Shown here piece by piece: positions 35,900 through 47,204 of a stretch of DNA of 64,000 nucleotides. Below the pieces are notes generated by a model. It worked only from the letters and a program-made list of their open reading frames with translations. It was not told the DNA's origin and did not search any database. The stretch is from Microcebus murinus (Eukaryota; Chordata; Mammalia; Primates; Cheirogaleidae), in the NCBI RefSeq assembly GCF_040939455.1, contig NC_134116.1, forward strand, positions 70,821,900 to 70,885,899. The letters are read 5' to 3'. A program made the position numbers and the translations under genes. Each line of letters opens with the position of its first letter. The first letter of the stretch is position 1.

Positions 35900-36262
35900 G
35901 ACTGCTGTAGCAGATTACCATACACTGGATGTCTCAAACAGCAGAACTCCATTTCTCATGGTTGTGAAGGATGGAGAGTTTGAGATCATGGTGGTAACAT
36001 GGTTAGGTTCTGGGCCCTCTTCCTGGTTTGCAGATGGCCATCTTCTTGCTATATCTTCACATGGCAGGAGGGGGAGGGAAGAAGAGAGAGAGATGGGGGG
36101 CAGAACATTCTTCCTCTCTTCTAAGTGTAATAATATCATTATGAGGGCTCCACCCTCATGACCTAATCACTTTCCAAAGACCTACCTCTACATATTATCA
36201 CTTTGAGAATTAGGGATCCAACATATGAATTTTGGAGGGACACAGACATTCATCCCTAGCAC
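35900..36262 (-). mobile_element. MLT1 LTR (MaLR), antisense
   Basis: 'ctgctgtagcagattaccat', 'gcagatggccatcttcttgc', 'tcttcacatggcaggagg', 'ctccaccctcatgacctaat' and 'atgaattttggagggacac' form the antisense MLT1 pattern in correct order, ending 'catccctagca'. The sense 3' boundary at 35900 seems slightly trimmed. No internal retroviral genes are present. Confidence 0.8.
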
Positions 36263-36840
36263 TGAACGATGTTAAAAGAAAGTCCCAACAATCCACAATA
36301 TGACGTCACCCTCTGCCGGGACGCTCAGAGCTGCCCAGGACTTTCTGGTTTCTTAGGAATGGAGGGGAGCAAAAGGTTCATGGCTGAGGCCCCTATAACA
36401 AAAGAGATATTAACAAGAAAAAAGCATACAGACTTATGTAATATAAGTTTTATATGACACAAGAGCTTTCATAAGGAAATGAAGACCCAAAGAAATAAGT
36501 AACCTTGTGTATTGTTACACCTCATTTTGATGGAGAGTGGACAGTGGTGAAGAAGTATATGATTTAATGGTAAAAAGCAGGGGAAATAGCGAGGCCTGTT
36601 TGTTCAGATTCTTGTTGGTGTCTCTGTGTCTGTGGCTCCTTTCCTCTGAGTATAGGGAGGAACCTCTTGAATGACAGTCTTATGACTTGATCCAGGGAAG
36701 ATAGGTTAAAGGATAGGGAGAGTGGCCTTCGTTTTGTAAAACACCAAGGTGCCATATTTTGAGACATTATATCTTGAAACCCGCCTGGAGCAGTGGAGAG
36801 CTCACTGGCTCCCTCAGGGAAGTCCATAGTAATCCTACCA
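36263..36840. repeat. Possible LTR-like repeat, family unassigned
   Basis: 'cagacttatgtaatataagt', 'tttatatgacacaagagctt' and 'gaaatgaagacccaaagaaa' remind me of an ERV LTR seen in many primate loci, but I cannot name it or set its ends. Confidence 0.3.
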
Positions 36841-37300
36841 GCCTCCAAGATGGCCCCAGGTGTTCTTCACAGGTGAGGTTTTATCCCATGCTGAGTCCAG
36901 GCTGGTGATTAAGACAGCACATGGAGCTGATGGTGGAAGTCCGGTGTACAAGGCAGGCCTTAAGGGGCACTGTGGCTTCCAGTTGCTTTCTCAAGTCACT
37001 TGCTCTGGTTGTGGGCATGTGAGAGATTCTTATGGAGAGGAACCGCAGCCTGCTGCTGACAGCTGGCCAGCACCACCTTGGCAGTCATGAGAGCCAGCCA
37101 GCTTGGAGCAGACTCTCTGATCAAGGCACCAGCTCATTGCAGCTCTGGCTGACATTTGACTGCAATTTCACGAGCAGCTCCTCCAAGCCAAACAGCCCAG
37201 CCATGTTGCTCCCAAATTCCTGGCCCAGAGAAAATGTCAAAGATGAGAAATGTTTACTGTTGTTTTAAGCTTCTAAGTTTAAGGTAATTTAGTAGGTGTG
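36841..37300 (+). mobile_element. MLT1 LTR (MaLR), sense
   Basis: Begins 'gcctccaagatggccccagg' and ends in 'gatgagaaatgtttactgtt', 'gttttaagcttctaagttta' and 'aggtaatttagta', where MLT1 has 'gataataaatgtttgttgttttaagcc'. Internal phrases such as 'ggagaggaaccgcagcctgc' and 'ctggctgacatttgactgca' agree. The orientation is opposite to the MLT1 at 35900. Confidence 0.7.
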
Positions 37301-39321
37301 GTTAATTAATTTGTGTATGTTTCTCGACCAGGCAAGTCAGGGTAAACTTTCCCAGCCTAAAGTAGCCATACATAATGCCCATCTGATATGACCCAAATAG
37401 AGAGGAAATGGGCAGAGGATTATACATCCTTTTTATTGTGTTCCATAGGTATTCTGTCATAAAGAAAAAGAAAAAAAGAATACAGAAAACAAAGAACCTC
37501 TGATGTGTATTTTACCTGGTTTGCTAATATCCTGGGAATATCAGGAAAGGATGTGTCATAGCATAGCACCATGAAAAAAGAAAGCACACTGGAAAAGTAT
37601 TCAGAATTTCTGCGTTTTCATCCCAACTCTTGTCCAAATCATTAAGCTTTTTCTGCTCCAACCTCCCTGGGTTACTTGAGGAACACATGAGGTAGTGAAC
37701 TTGGAAAGTTCTCTAAAAAATTTTAACGCCTTATAAATACCACATCATTGTTAGAAGCACGAGGGCAAAGGGTGTGAATGTGCCTTAGAATAATTAGAAA
37801 CTGGGAGAAAGAGGGGTGAGAAGAAATAAGAGAAAAACTGCTTATTTTTCCCTCCCAAGAAACATTAACAATTTTCCTGATAATAGGAAAATATTTTTAG
37901 TCAATTTTGAACATGACATTAATATTACTTGGGAATATTTCTATATGTAGAAAAATTGTCAGATCATATCTCCATACGGTCCATGAATTACAGAGTTGAT
38001 AATAAGCTGATTCCTAATAATTCTGTTTCCGGGCACAATTGTGACATCCCACAGCAAAGCATAATTGCAGCTGGGTATGAGAGTCACGGCTTCTACTAGC
38101 AGTGACAACCACTGATGTATGATTTCACCCCTCAGAAGGTGTTATCTGTATCCGTCTTCCCAAAGAGACCCCAAACCTCGGCAGGTATATTTCATGAGTG
38201 GAGTTGTAACTGATGAATCTTCTAATTTTATAGTCTGAAATGGGATGATAAAAATGCTCGATTTATATATATTGTTTCATTGTGCACAGCACTCACGTTT
38301 CTTATTCCCATCTGGTGTGAAGAAAAGGAATTTGTTCTCCCTTTAACGTGTCATGCTGTTAAATGTATGTTGCTTAAGATCTAGAGGAGTTGAAGCAGAG
38401 CTATCCACCAGCATAAAAGATTTGGTGCTGTGGGCAATACTTTCATGCAAACAGAGCTTAACCAAAGGCATTTTATTGCCATTGTAGTTATTTTTTATTT
38501 GGAAGGGGGAGATAAACCTTTATGTCCTGGTTTATTAACAAAACCTGCCCTCAAATTAGGATGAGCTTTTTTAGACATGCAGTGGATTGTCAATTCTTCC
38601 CCAAATTTCATGCTATTAAGTGTGCAGACTGCTTCGTTGTCATATTGTATCAGAAATTCTGCCCAAGGAGTGCATTTTCAATTGTATCATTATCAGGCGG
38701 CCTTCCTATGGCCATGCAAAATGGCTTCTCATACATAGATCTCAAAGAATTGAAAATACAAGTTTCTCTCCTTTGAAACCAGAATCAAAAATTTCCCCCC
38801 ATACCCCCTGCCCTTTGTGACTCCCCAAATTTCATGGAAAGATCATTTCCTTATGCATCTATGTGTATTTAGCGTACTCTCGTTAATGTGCCATTTCTCT
38901 TATGGGAGAACAATTGGACATTCATCTCACTAAAATAGAGGAGATACACAAAAATATGAGAATCACAAAGGAGATTAGAAACAAAAAATACAGGAAAAAG
39001 AATATGTCTGTTATTCACATTCATGGCATTCAAATAATACTGGTCTTTATTTAAGACATCAAAACAAAAAAAGAGAAGGCAATGCAAAATGAATTTGCGA
39101 AAGCAATTTGTGGAGCGATAACTATCACAGGGCAAATCCTCTTTTAAAGATTAGCAAACATAAATATTTGAATAGGGGGAAATTCCACTACTCATTTTTC
39201 AATAAACCACTAATATATTATTTATGTATATATGTGCGTATGTATATGTAATAAATAACATCTTTATTATGGAAAGAGATTTAATAGCCTGTTTTTTAGT
39301 TGTGTTGTGTAAGAAAGAATA
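37301..39321. other. Unique sequence, no gene; candidate conserved stretches
   Basis: About 2 kb without recognised repeats. The second copy of an exact 28-bp repeat is at 37768-37795. Stretches at 38.00-38.17 and 38.46-38.76 kb look like single-copy regulatory DNA. Frames are under 90 codons. Confidence 0.4.
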
Positions 39322-39600
39322 GGGGCTGCACATGGTAGCTCATGCCCGTAATCCCAGCATTTTGGTAGGCCAAGGTGGGTGGATCACTTGAGGCCAGCCT
39401 GGGCAACAAAAAATAATAAAATTAGCCAGGCATTGTGGCACATGCCTGTCATCCCAGCTACTCAAGAGGCTGAAGCAGGAGGATCACTTGAGCCCAGGAG
39501 TCTGAGGCTGCAGTGAGTTAGGATCATTGATTGTGCACTCCAACCTGGGTGACAGAGTAAGACCCTATCTCTAAAAAATAAAAAATAAAAAAAGGAAGGA
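39322..39600 (+). mobile_element. Alu SINE, old (AluJ-like), internally deleted
   Basis: Starts 'ggggctgcacatggtagctc'; the right arm ends 'gggtgacagagtaagaccct', with an A-rich tail to about 39600. The left arm is short: after 'cacttgaggccagcctgggc' it passes almost directly to 'aacaaaaaataataaaatta', so part of the left arm is missing. The right arm 'gaggctgcagtgagttagg' is of the ancestral AluJ form. No clean target duplication is seen. Confidence 0.85.
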
Positions 39601-39764
39601 AAAACTTGGGGTTTCCTTGAATATTTGTGTGTATTTCATTATCTTCAACCTAAATATTTATCTATTATTTACAAGTGACTTTGTAATGATTGGAAAGTGA
39701 TGTTAGGAAGATAGGACAAATACATAGTACAGAGTTTTAAGGAAGGGAAAATAATAATGGTAAG

Positions 39765-39905
39765 GCTGGCAACTTTTCAGCATTTACTTCCTGCCAGGTA
39801 TATTTATGTATTTGCGTATTATCTCATTTAATACAAATGGTCTGATTTCATTGTCACCACCGTACTCACAGCCTTTCTATCTGATAGACAGGGAAGCAGA
39901 CACTC
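39765..39905 (-). mobile_element. MIR SINE, antisense
   Basis: 'tttacttcctgccaggtata', 'gcgtattatctcatttaata' and 'ctgatagacagggaagcaga' match antisense MIR ('ttactatgtgccaggcac', 'ttaactcatttaatcctc', 'cagatgaggaaactgag'). A possible continuation ('aggactcaaacccatggctg') lies at 40385-40405 beyond an old L1 piece. Confidence 0.55.
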
Positions 39906-40099
39906 GTGATGTTTAAGATGTTTGATGAATAAAAAGGAAATAAACTGCATGAGATGACAGTGACTTGGGAGATAGAGTGGATAGCAGAGACGTCTTCTTT
40001 AGGGTGGTGACATTTGGAGAGAGTGAATGGTGTGGGATGGGCTTGGGCCGGGCATGTAGACGTGTATCCTGCTTTTCCCTCAGGTGTGAGCGTCTTCCC

Positions 40100-40330
40100 A
40101 TGCCAATAACAGGCTATGCCTCATTTCGCTGGCTGCATAGCTATCTACTTTATAGTCGTGACATGACTTTCTGTCTCTTATTTTTGAATACTTCACTCTA
40201 TTTTTTGCTACTATAAACAGTGCTGCAGGGAGCTGCCTTGTTCATACATCCTGAGCCCTCCTGATTATTTCACTTCAATAGATTCCCAGAAGTGAAATTT
40301 TGGAGTCAAAGTGCATAGGCATTTAACATT
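40100..40330 (-). mobile_element. Old L1 (L1M-type) fragment, antisense
   Basis: 'gctactataaacagtgctgc' and 'aatagattcccagaagtgaa' followed by 'attttggagtcaaagtgcat' correspond to antisense L1M ('ctattataaacaatgctgc', 'attcctagaagtggaattgctgggtca'). It seems to have landed inside the MIR that surrounds it. Confidence 0.6.
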
Positions 40331-40529
40331 TGACCCCACGATTCCTTCCACACAGGCCCATGTGACTTGTAGCACGGGTGGCAGGACTCAAACCCATGGC
40401 TGTCTGACCTAAGCAGGGGTTCCTACAGCTAGGAGACTCTGCTGTAATCCCATTGGGAACTCCTCAAATGATCTTTTCCTTTTTTAACTTTTAAACATTT
40501 GGCACCCTGGAAATTTAGGAATTTAGCAA

Positions 40530-41240
40530 ATTCTCATCAGTTCTCTCTCAACATGTCTAATACTGAAGTCATTACCTTCCTCACCAACTAAAAATAAAAA
40601 AAAAAATCCCACTTCCTATTTTGTGTTTTTGTTTTGTTTATTGTCATCACCATCCCTCAGGTCACGGGGACTGGGGACCTTGCTAGACTGTGCCCATCTG
40701 TTCACCAGCCACATCCCATCAGCCAGGACACCTGTCTCTCTGGAATCTGTCTCTCCTTTCCAGCTCCACCACCACTGACCTCCTGCTGGTCATTCCTTCT
40801 TCCATATGTTCTATCTCCTCTATATCTTGGATTCTGATATTACAACCTCCACACTGCCGCTGAGGAATCCTTGTTAGAGGAAATGTATGGAAAGGACCAT
40901 GTAAAACCCCACCTTAAACCCTTGAGATGCTCCATTGCTACCAGCCCTACAATGCCCATTGCACACATTGTAACTTGGTGATGGGTCCTCCTCAATCTAG
41001 CCCCTGGCTGCCCTGTACCCACCTGTGTCACTCCCTCAGTGCCAGTCCCTGCAGGACTTCCAGTCCCCACAGAGCCTGGGCTGCTCTTGCCTTTTCTGAT
41101 TTTGCTCTGCCTGGTGAGCCTTTCCCCCTCCTTTCAGACGGCGCTCACACGTTTCTCCCATGTGACACCTTTGCTGGCCTCCACGGTCATTGCCGGGCAT
41201 CCCCCCACCCCCACCAACTCCGTGCCATCCTGCCCCTCAC
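40530..41240 (+). mobile_element. L2 LINE, about 700 bp
   Basis: 'ctctcaacatgtctaatact', 'gaagtcattaccttcctcac', 'cccttgagatgctccattgc', 'aatctagcccctggctgccc' and 'ctttcagacggcgctcacac' follow the L2 consensus order. Frames of 112 and 88 codons within it are in wrong registers, so it is dead. The A-rich stretch near 40590 is an internal change. Confidence 0.6.
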
Positions 41241-41339
41241 GCACACCACCATCAGAGCAATATAAGAGAGAGTTTCTTTCCTGGGGGCCAGAGTCTGGGC
41301 ACTAGATAGAAGAAATAAATTAGAATTCTTTTAGTGAGT

Positions 41340-41465
41340 TTTTCAGGTGGGGATAACGAAGTACCTGCAGCATAAGGTGGTTGTGAGATAATGTGTATAA
41401 AGCCCTTAGATCCATGCCTGGCTCATATGAGAACTCAGTTTGGGCTAATTATTGTTATTATTATT
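41340..41465 (+). mobile_element. MIR SINE
   Basis: 'ggttgttgtgagataatgtg' is mirrored here as 'ggtggttgtgagataatgtg', followed by 'taaagcccttagatccatgc', 'ctggctcatatgagaactca' and a 'ttattgttattattattca' tail. This is the 3' half of MIR. Confidence 0.8.
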
Positions 41466-41657
41466 CATTCAAAAGATATTTCTGGTCCAATGGATATTAT
41501 AATAAGAGAGACAAAACAAATTCATAGTGGGTGAATAAGTGAATACAAAAAAAAAAAAACGATGTAGAATAAAAGGAGGACCATTTCTATCCCAAATGAG
41601 GTCAAATAGTGCTGCTGTGCTTTGATATGGAAATTATCTTTAGGTGTCAGAGATAAT

Positions 41658-41700
41658 AGAATAATAATAATCTTTGTGGTGATAATAATAATAATAATAA
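41658..41700. repeat. (AAT)n microsatellite, interrupted
   Basis: Two ATA/AAT blocks (41658-41671 and 41681-41700) separated by 'tctttgtggtg'. Confidence 0.85.
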
Positions 41701-41925
41701 GCCTAATAGTTATTCAATGCTTCCTCTGTACCAAGCCTTATCAGGCTAAAGTACTTTCTATGAGTTATTTCATTTAATTTGCACAAAAGCCTCTTAAGGC
41801 AAGCGTTTTTATTTCCTTCTGACAGATGAAAACCTCTGAAATGTGGGAAGGTCAGTTTCCTTGCCCAAGCCTCTACAGATGGAAACTTGTGGGACCAGGG
41901 TTTGAACAAGGTGTAATTAATTCAT
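41701..41925 (-). mobile_element. MIR SINE, antisense
   Basis: 'caatgcttcctctgtaccaa', 'atgagttatttcatttaatt', 'ttctgacagatgaaaacctc', 'tttccttgcccaagcctcta' and 'gtgggaccagggtttgaaca' give nearly the whole antisense MIR, including the tRNA-derived head. Confidence 0.75.
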
Positions 41926-43004
41926 TGTGATTTCACCAAGACCACGATGCATCTGTGCCTGGCCTCCAACTTAACACTCTGTTGGAACTTTATCATCAGT
42001 GCGCATGTGCCAGGGCCCCCCTCACCCCCAAAGACTGATAGAAGACACCCTCAACTTACGCATCTCCTAATGCACATGATCATCCATGTGCACTTTGGAA
42101 AATGCTTCTGAAAGTTCTAGGGACAAATAAGGAATTTGTCTGAATCCAAAGATCAGCCACTGTGGGCTTTAAAATTCCTTTGTAATTTGCGACACTGTAA
42201 ATGCTTCTAAGTGCACTCGTGCAGGTAGAGAGAGAAGGTGTGGAAGGCGTCCTCTTTGCAGGCTCTGTATTCAGTAGGTGTTGAGCAAAGGTAACATGAG
42301 GGAAGAAGCTTATCTTTTAAAGGTGTTATTCACTAGCATTAAAAAACACAGGGCACGTACAACACCATGTCTATGCTTAATAATGTATCTATGCACTAAA
42401 CTTTATTTCCAAAAGACTATAAGGTGTGCTATAATGTAAATAGAATAAAAAGGGGAAAAAACATATTACAATTAAAATTTCACTCGTTTCTATATTCATT
42501 AACTGTTTTCTGTTATTAATGAACTGAGTAATTGATAATGCAGTTCCTACAATTTGTATGCTTGTCACAGAAATGCTTGGGGAATGTATCTGCTCTCCAC
42601 TGCCTAATTCTCATTGGAAAGCTACATTTCCCAGATAAACTCTGTGTAGATGCATATCAATTCTTTACAGATGTAGAATCTCATTTCCCTTCCAATCTCA
42701 GCAGAATGTTCCCATAGCTAGATTAGCATAGAGCCCCATAGCTGGTCAGCGAGAATATGTGTGCTCGAAGGGAAATTTTAATTTTGACCTTGAAATCAAA
42801 ATTATAATGTCATTCCATTTAGACAAATTAGATCTCTCTTGCTGAATCCACACTAGATCTCTTTATTCACTAAAGGGTCCCTGAGTAACGGGAGGTTAGT
42901 GTTTAACGAGGGTGGGGGCTGGTGGAGGGCTGGTGGGGACAGGTGCATGAACAACTGTCTGCTAGAGCAGAATGAGTAAATGTTGTTTGAAAAGTATGTG
43001 TGAA
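41926..43004. other. Unique sequence, no feature recognised
   Basis: No repeat or gene recognised; the longest frame is 61 codons. Confidence 0.4.
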
Positions 43005-44760
43005 GTGCTGTACATTTGGATTTTTCTAACTCTTAGCTATTGCAAATAATGTTTCTCTAACCATTCCTTGCATGTCTTTTGGTACACAGTTCTGTCAGGT
43101 ATATACTTAGAAGTAGAATTACTAGGTCATAGGGTATGTGTTGAGATTTAGAGGATACTGTCAAAGAATTTTCCAAACTCATTGTACCCAATTAAATACA
43201 TCAATGATGATTCCAGGTGTTCTTCATCCTTGCAACACTTGATATTTCCCATCCTTTTCATCTTTGCCATTCTAGTGCTTATATCTTATTGTTTTAATTG
43301 CTATTTCCCTGATAACTAGTGATGGTGATCAACTTTTCAAATGCTTACTGATTATTTGGATATCATATTTTAGGAAATACTTGAATAAGTCTTCTAGCCA
43401 TTATTTAAAAATTGTGCTCTTTTTCTCACTATTGGTCTTTTTCACTATTTCTCACTAATTGGTCTTTCTCTCACTATTTTGCAGGAGTTCTCTACAATTT
43501 ATAGATGCAAATCCTTTGTCAGACAATGTGGAGTAAAAATATCTTTGCCCTGGCTAGGGATTGTCTTTTCACTGTCTTAGTGATGTTTTTTGATGAACAG
43601 AGTTCCTAAGTTTTTGAAATATAATTTATCAGTCATTTTGTTTATAGTTAGTAACTTTTGTGTACTGTGTAAGAAGGATACGGTTACCCTTAATGTCATG
43701 AAGATATTCTCTTAAATTTTGTTTTTAGGGTTTAGCTTTCTTTTTTTTCCTTCTTTCTTTATTTTTTAAATTTACGTTTAGGTTTGCAATCTACTTGGAA
43801 TGGACTGTTATGCATGTCATGAGATAGGAGCAATCTTTTTTTCACTTTCACTTTTGAGGTCTATTTTCTCTATAGGATTGCAGATGATAGGGCTTTCCGC
43901 CCCCCCTTTCAGCACTTTAAAAATGTGATTTCATTGTCTTCTAGACATACTTTCAGTTGAAAAGTCAGCCATTAGTCTTATTATTGCTCTTTGAAGGTAA
44001 TGAACCTTTACTCACTGACTTTAGTTTTCAGTGAGTTTTTTTGGAGTTATCAGGTATGGATTTTAGAGTAACTATGATGTGCCAACGTATGGTTTTCTTT
44101 GTCCTTATACTGCTTGACATTTGCAAAGCCTCTAGAATTTTTATATGTTTATGGTTTTGTGTTTTTTGTCAGTGTTGCAAAATATGCAGCCAGTCTGTCT
44201 TCACATGCTATTTCTGATACATTATTTCTCCCCCTTCCTTTGGAGACTAATTCTTGTCAGATTTTTTTTTTTTTATGATGTCTTATTATCTCTTGTGGTC
44301 TTTTCAATTATGGTCTTTTTTGTACTTTGAATTCCTTTTCTCTCTTTGTGATTTCAGTCTGGATATTTTCTATTGGTCTATTTCCAGTTCACTGATTCTT
44401 TCTTGTACTATGTTTAATCTGTTTGTTCACGCATCAAATTCTCAGTTTATGTTACTGTGTTTTTGATTTCCATAATTCCCATTTGATTCTTTTTATAGAT
44501 TATAGTTATCTGGTGAAACTTGCCTTCTTGCCATCTATTTACTTGAATAATAATCACAGATATTCTAGAATCCATGTCTGATAACACTAATGTCGGCTCA
44601 CCTAACAATGTTTTTTTTAACATCTGTTGATTTTTGGTCATTTGATCTTATGTGTCTGGACATTTTTCTTTGCATCCCCTTCCCCCTTAGTATTTTGTTA
44701 TTTTATTTTCTTGAATATCTAGGTTTTTGTAAAATAAAATTCTTATCTACTGTAAACATA
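43005..44760 (-). mobile_element. Old L1M, antisense, ORF2 end joined to 5' region
   Basis: 43005-43800 is antisense ORF2 C-terminal sequence: 'agctattgcaaataatgttt', 'acttagaagtagaattacta', 'atttccctgataactagtga', 'gggattgtcttttcactgtc'. 43840-44700 matches antisense sequence near the 5' part of L1M: 'gaaaagtcagccattagtct', 'gagtaactatgatgtgccaa', 'gatttccataattcccattt'. Most of ORF2 is missing between them, so this is either one copy with a large internal deletion or two neighbouring fragments. No intact frame remains. Confidence 0.65.
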
Positions 44761-45744
44761 TATATTTGATTCATCATAGATGGAAATGTATAAATATGTA
44801 ATTACAACTTCACTCTGTTTCACTCAGCCTTTCTACCTATATATCTTTCTGCTGTGAGTCAAACACAAGTTTACTTTGTCCCACAAACTCTAGGGTCACA
44901 CCTCAAGCTCTATGAGTTTTCTCCTTGAACCCTTTTCTTTAGCTTTAAAGCGAGTTGGGTGGACCATCTCCCTATGTCTCCTGCGGGTGGACAAGGAAAA
45001 TGTCACAACACTACAACGTAATTAAATTCTATTCTCAATCTCAAACTCCCTTCTTGGCTTTAAGGAACACTTTTATAGATCGTTTATCACCTGACCTTGG
45101 AATGAAACAATACTGGCACCTATTGTCCTGGGGCCTCAGTTGAAACAGGGAAAACTGTTCCCCTTTACTAACATGTTACAATTAGAAACAATATCATCCT
45201 CTTTATTCCTGACATAAACAAATTAATATTAATTTAAAATGTTTATTTTTAACTATTCAAAATTGTAATGAATTCTTAACAACATAAAAGTTGTTGGTCC
45301 ACGTGTGCCCATGAAGTAGTTAGCTTAAGGGCACTGAAAGTTTGAGAAACACTGCTCTAAATTTTTTATCATTGGACACAATCACACAGTCCATCTGCTA
45401 AGTATCAAAACTACCTAAGTTTTGACCCATTGCAGTCATCTGCTTTTGGATGTATTGAATTTGAGGTGTCTGTATAACACCAATATCTAATACCAATAGG
45501 CATTTAGAATTGTGGGTCTAGACTTCAGAGATTAGGATATTATCAATACACAGAAGGCATCATAGAAGTGGCTGAGATACTTAGGTAAAAGATGCTGGTA
45601 TAAAGATCAGAATATGTAAGACTCAGGTGAAAGTAAGCTGATGGTCTTATGACTTTACATGTAATGAAGAAGACTTACTCTTCCGAGCACTCCAATGTGC
45701 ACACACAACTTTACTTTGTGCACCCTTATCACTCTTGTTATAAT
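44761..45744. other. Unique sequence, no feature recognised
   Basis: No repeat recognised; frames are 62 codons or less. Confidence 0.35.
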
Positions 45745-45764
45745 GTGTGTGTGTGTATGTGTAT
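45745..45764. repeat. (TG)n short microsatellite
   Basis: Runs of TG with one 'ta' step, next to the first copy of a diverged direct repeat. Confidence 0.85.
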
Positions 45765-45785
45765 ATATTTATTATTTTATTTTCA

Positions 45786-46178
45786 GATTGCCCACCATCT
45801 TTGCTGATATCTTGTGTCTTAAATATCATTATGTTGACTTCCTACCACAGCTACATGCCATTAGCACACATAGGAGCTGAGCAGATGCTGAGGTTCTTTA
45901 AATACATTTGCATGTTTGTGCATGTCTGTGTGTGTGTGTGTGTGTGTGTATGAAATAGCAGCATCCTGACCCTATGGCTGCTGATAATGATTACTTAGTG
46001 ATAGAATGAGGATGATGATTGTGGAATAAAAGTGACATTTTAGTTATACTAAGCCCTCTTTCTTCCTACAGAGGCAAAGTTCTGCATCTCCTTTTGCCCG
46101 TCACCCTTGCTGATATCTGGTGCATCTTAAACTACTATCACTTCGACATTCCATCAAAGCTACATGCCATTAGCATCC
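45786..46178 (+). repeat. Diverged direct repeat pair, about 85 bp, 308 bp apart
   Basis: Copy 1 (45786-45868) and copy 2 (46094-46178) share 'ttgctgatatct', a following 'cttaaa', and an exact 'gctacatgccattagca' 17-mer near the right end, in the same order and spacing. They are roughly 75% alike by eye. The origin is unknown: two fragments of one old repeat family, or a local duplication. Confidence 0.7.
45926..45949. repeat. (TG)n microsatellite
   Basis: About 12 TG units between the two copies of the diverged direct repeat. Confidence 0.9.
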
Positions 46179-47204
46179 TGTTCCATAGCTCTCTTGGAGA
46201 ATCTTGAATGCCCTGTGAATTGACCCAGCAATTATGGCCAATGCTTTAGGAATGCTCCTGTACATTATAAACACATCAATGCTCATGTTGATGTGATAAT
46301 AATGAAATTACACTTTCTCACTTTCAGTAGCATCCAAAAAGTCGCTCACAAGGAGATACTTTCTGGTCTAAGGTGAAACTCCTTGATCATCCCTCCTTAC
46401 ATTGTCTGAGGTCCTGAGAGCTGGAGGAATTGGAGCCCTGAGGGAGCATAGTCTTTGCCTTGGTCTTAGATTCTGCCAATCCTGTGAGACATATAAGCAC
46501 AATATTATTTGAATTCTTTAAGATTCTTCTACCCATTGAATTTATAAGAATTATTTATAGCAGCAAATTATTTTTCTCTAGGATGAAGGCTTCCACTTGC
46601 TGAATATTGAGGGTTGATCATTCACGTGGACTTAGAAGATTATAATGTGGAAATAATGGAAAGTAGAGTCAAAATCCCTGCCTCAACCTCCCACTCTCAG
46701 GAATCACCGTTGAGATGATTCTGAAAATTGATTTCTTGTCCTCTCTCTGATGATATCAGTATCACTCAAGAACTGTCAACACTTGAGTTTGGTGGTGTCT
46801 GTGGCTTTGAGTGTGTGTTGGGAGTTTGGGGAAAGAAGAGATCAAATCCAGAAGAATATTCACTCTTTTTTGCTAAAGACATACATTTTACAAAACATGT
46901 AAAAGCCTTCAATGGAGTCCTCACCTAAAATTTCAGAATATTAATAAAAAATATTGCTTTCTTTATATCACCTATCGTATTTTCCCACTACATAACTGAT
47001 TCTTGTCAGTGGTAGAAACACTATAGTTATCCTAACACTAAATATGTTCATGGAGCCAACAAAGTTCTTTGACTTCATTCTGTGTTTTTGGTTTTGTAAT
47101 ATTATGTAAAGAAAGACTCTGAATTTCTCTGGACTATAGACTTCTCTTCTATAAAACAAAAGAGAGTGAAAAAGTGAGAGGGCAAAGAGATAGATTCTGT
47201 CTTT
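46179..47204. other. Unique sequence, no feature recognised
   Basis: No repeat or gene recognised; the longest frame is 91 codons (minus) with no domain. Confidence 0.4.
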
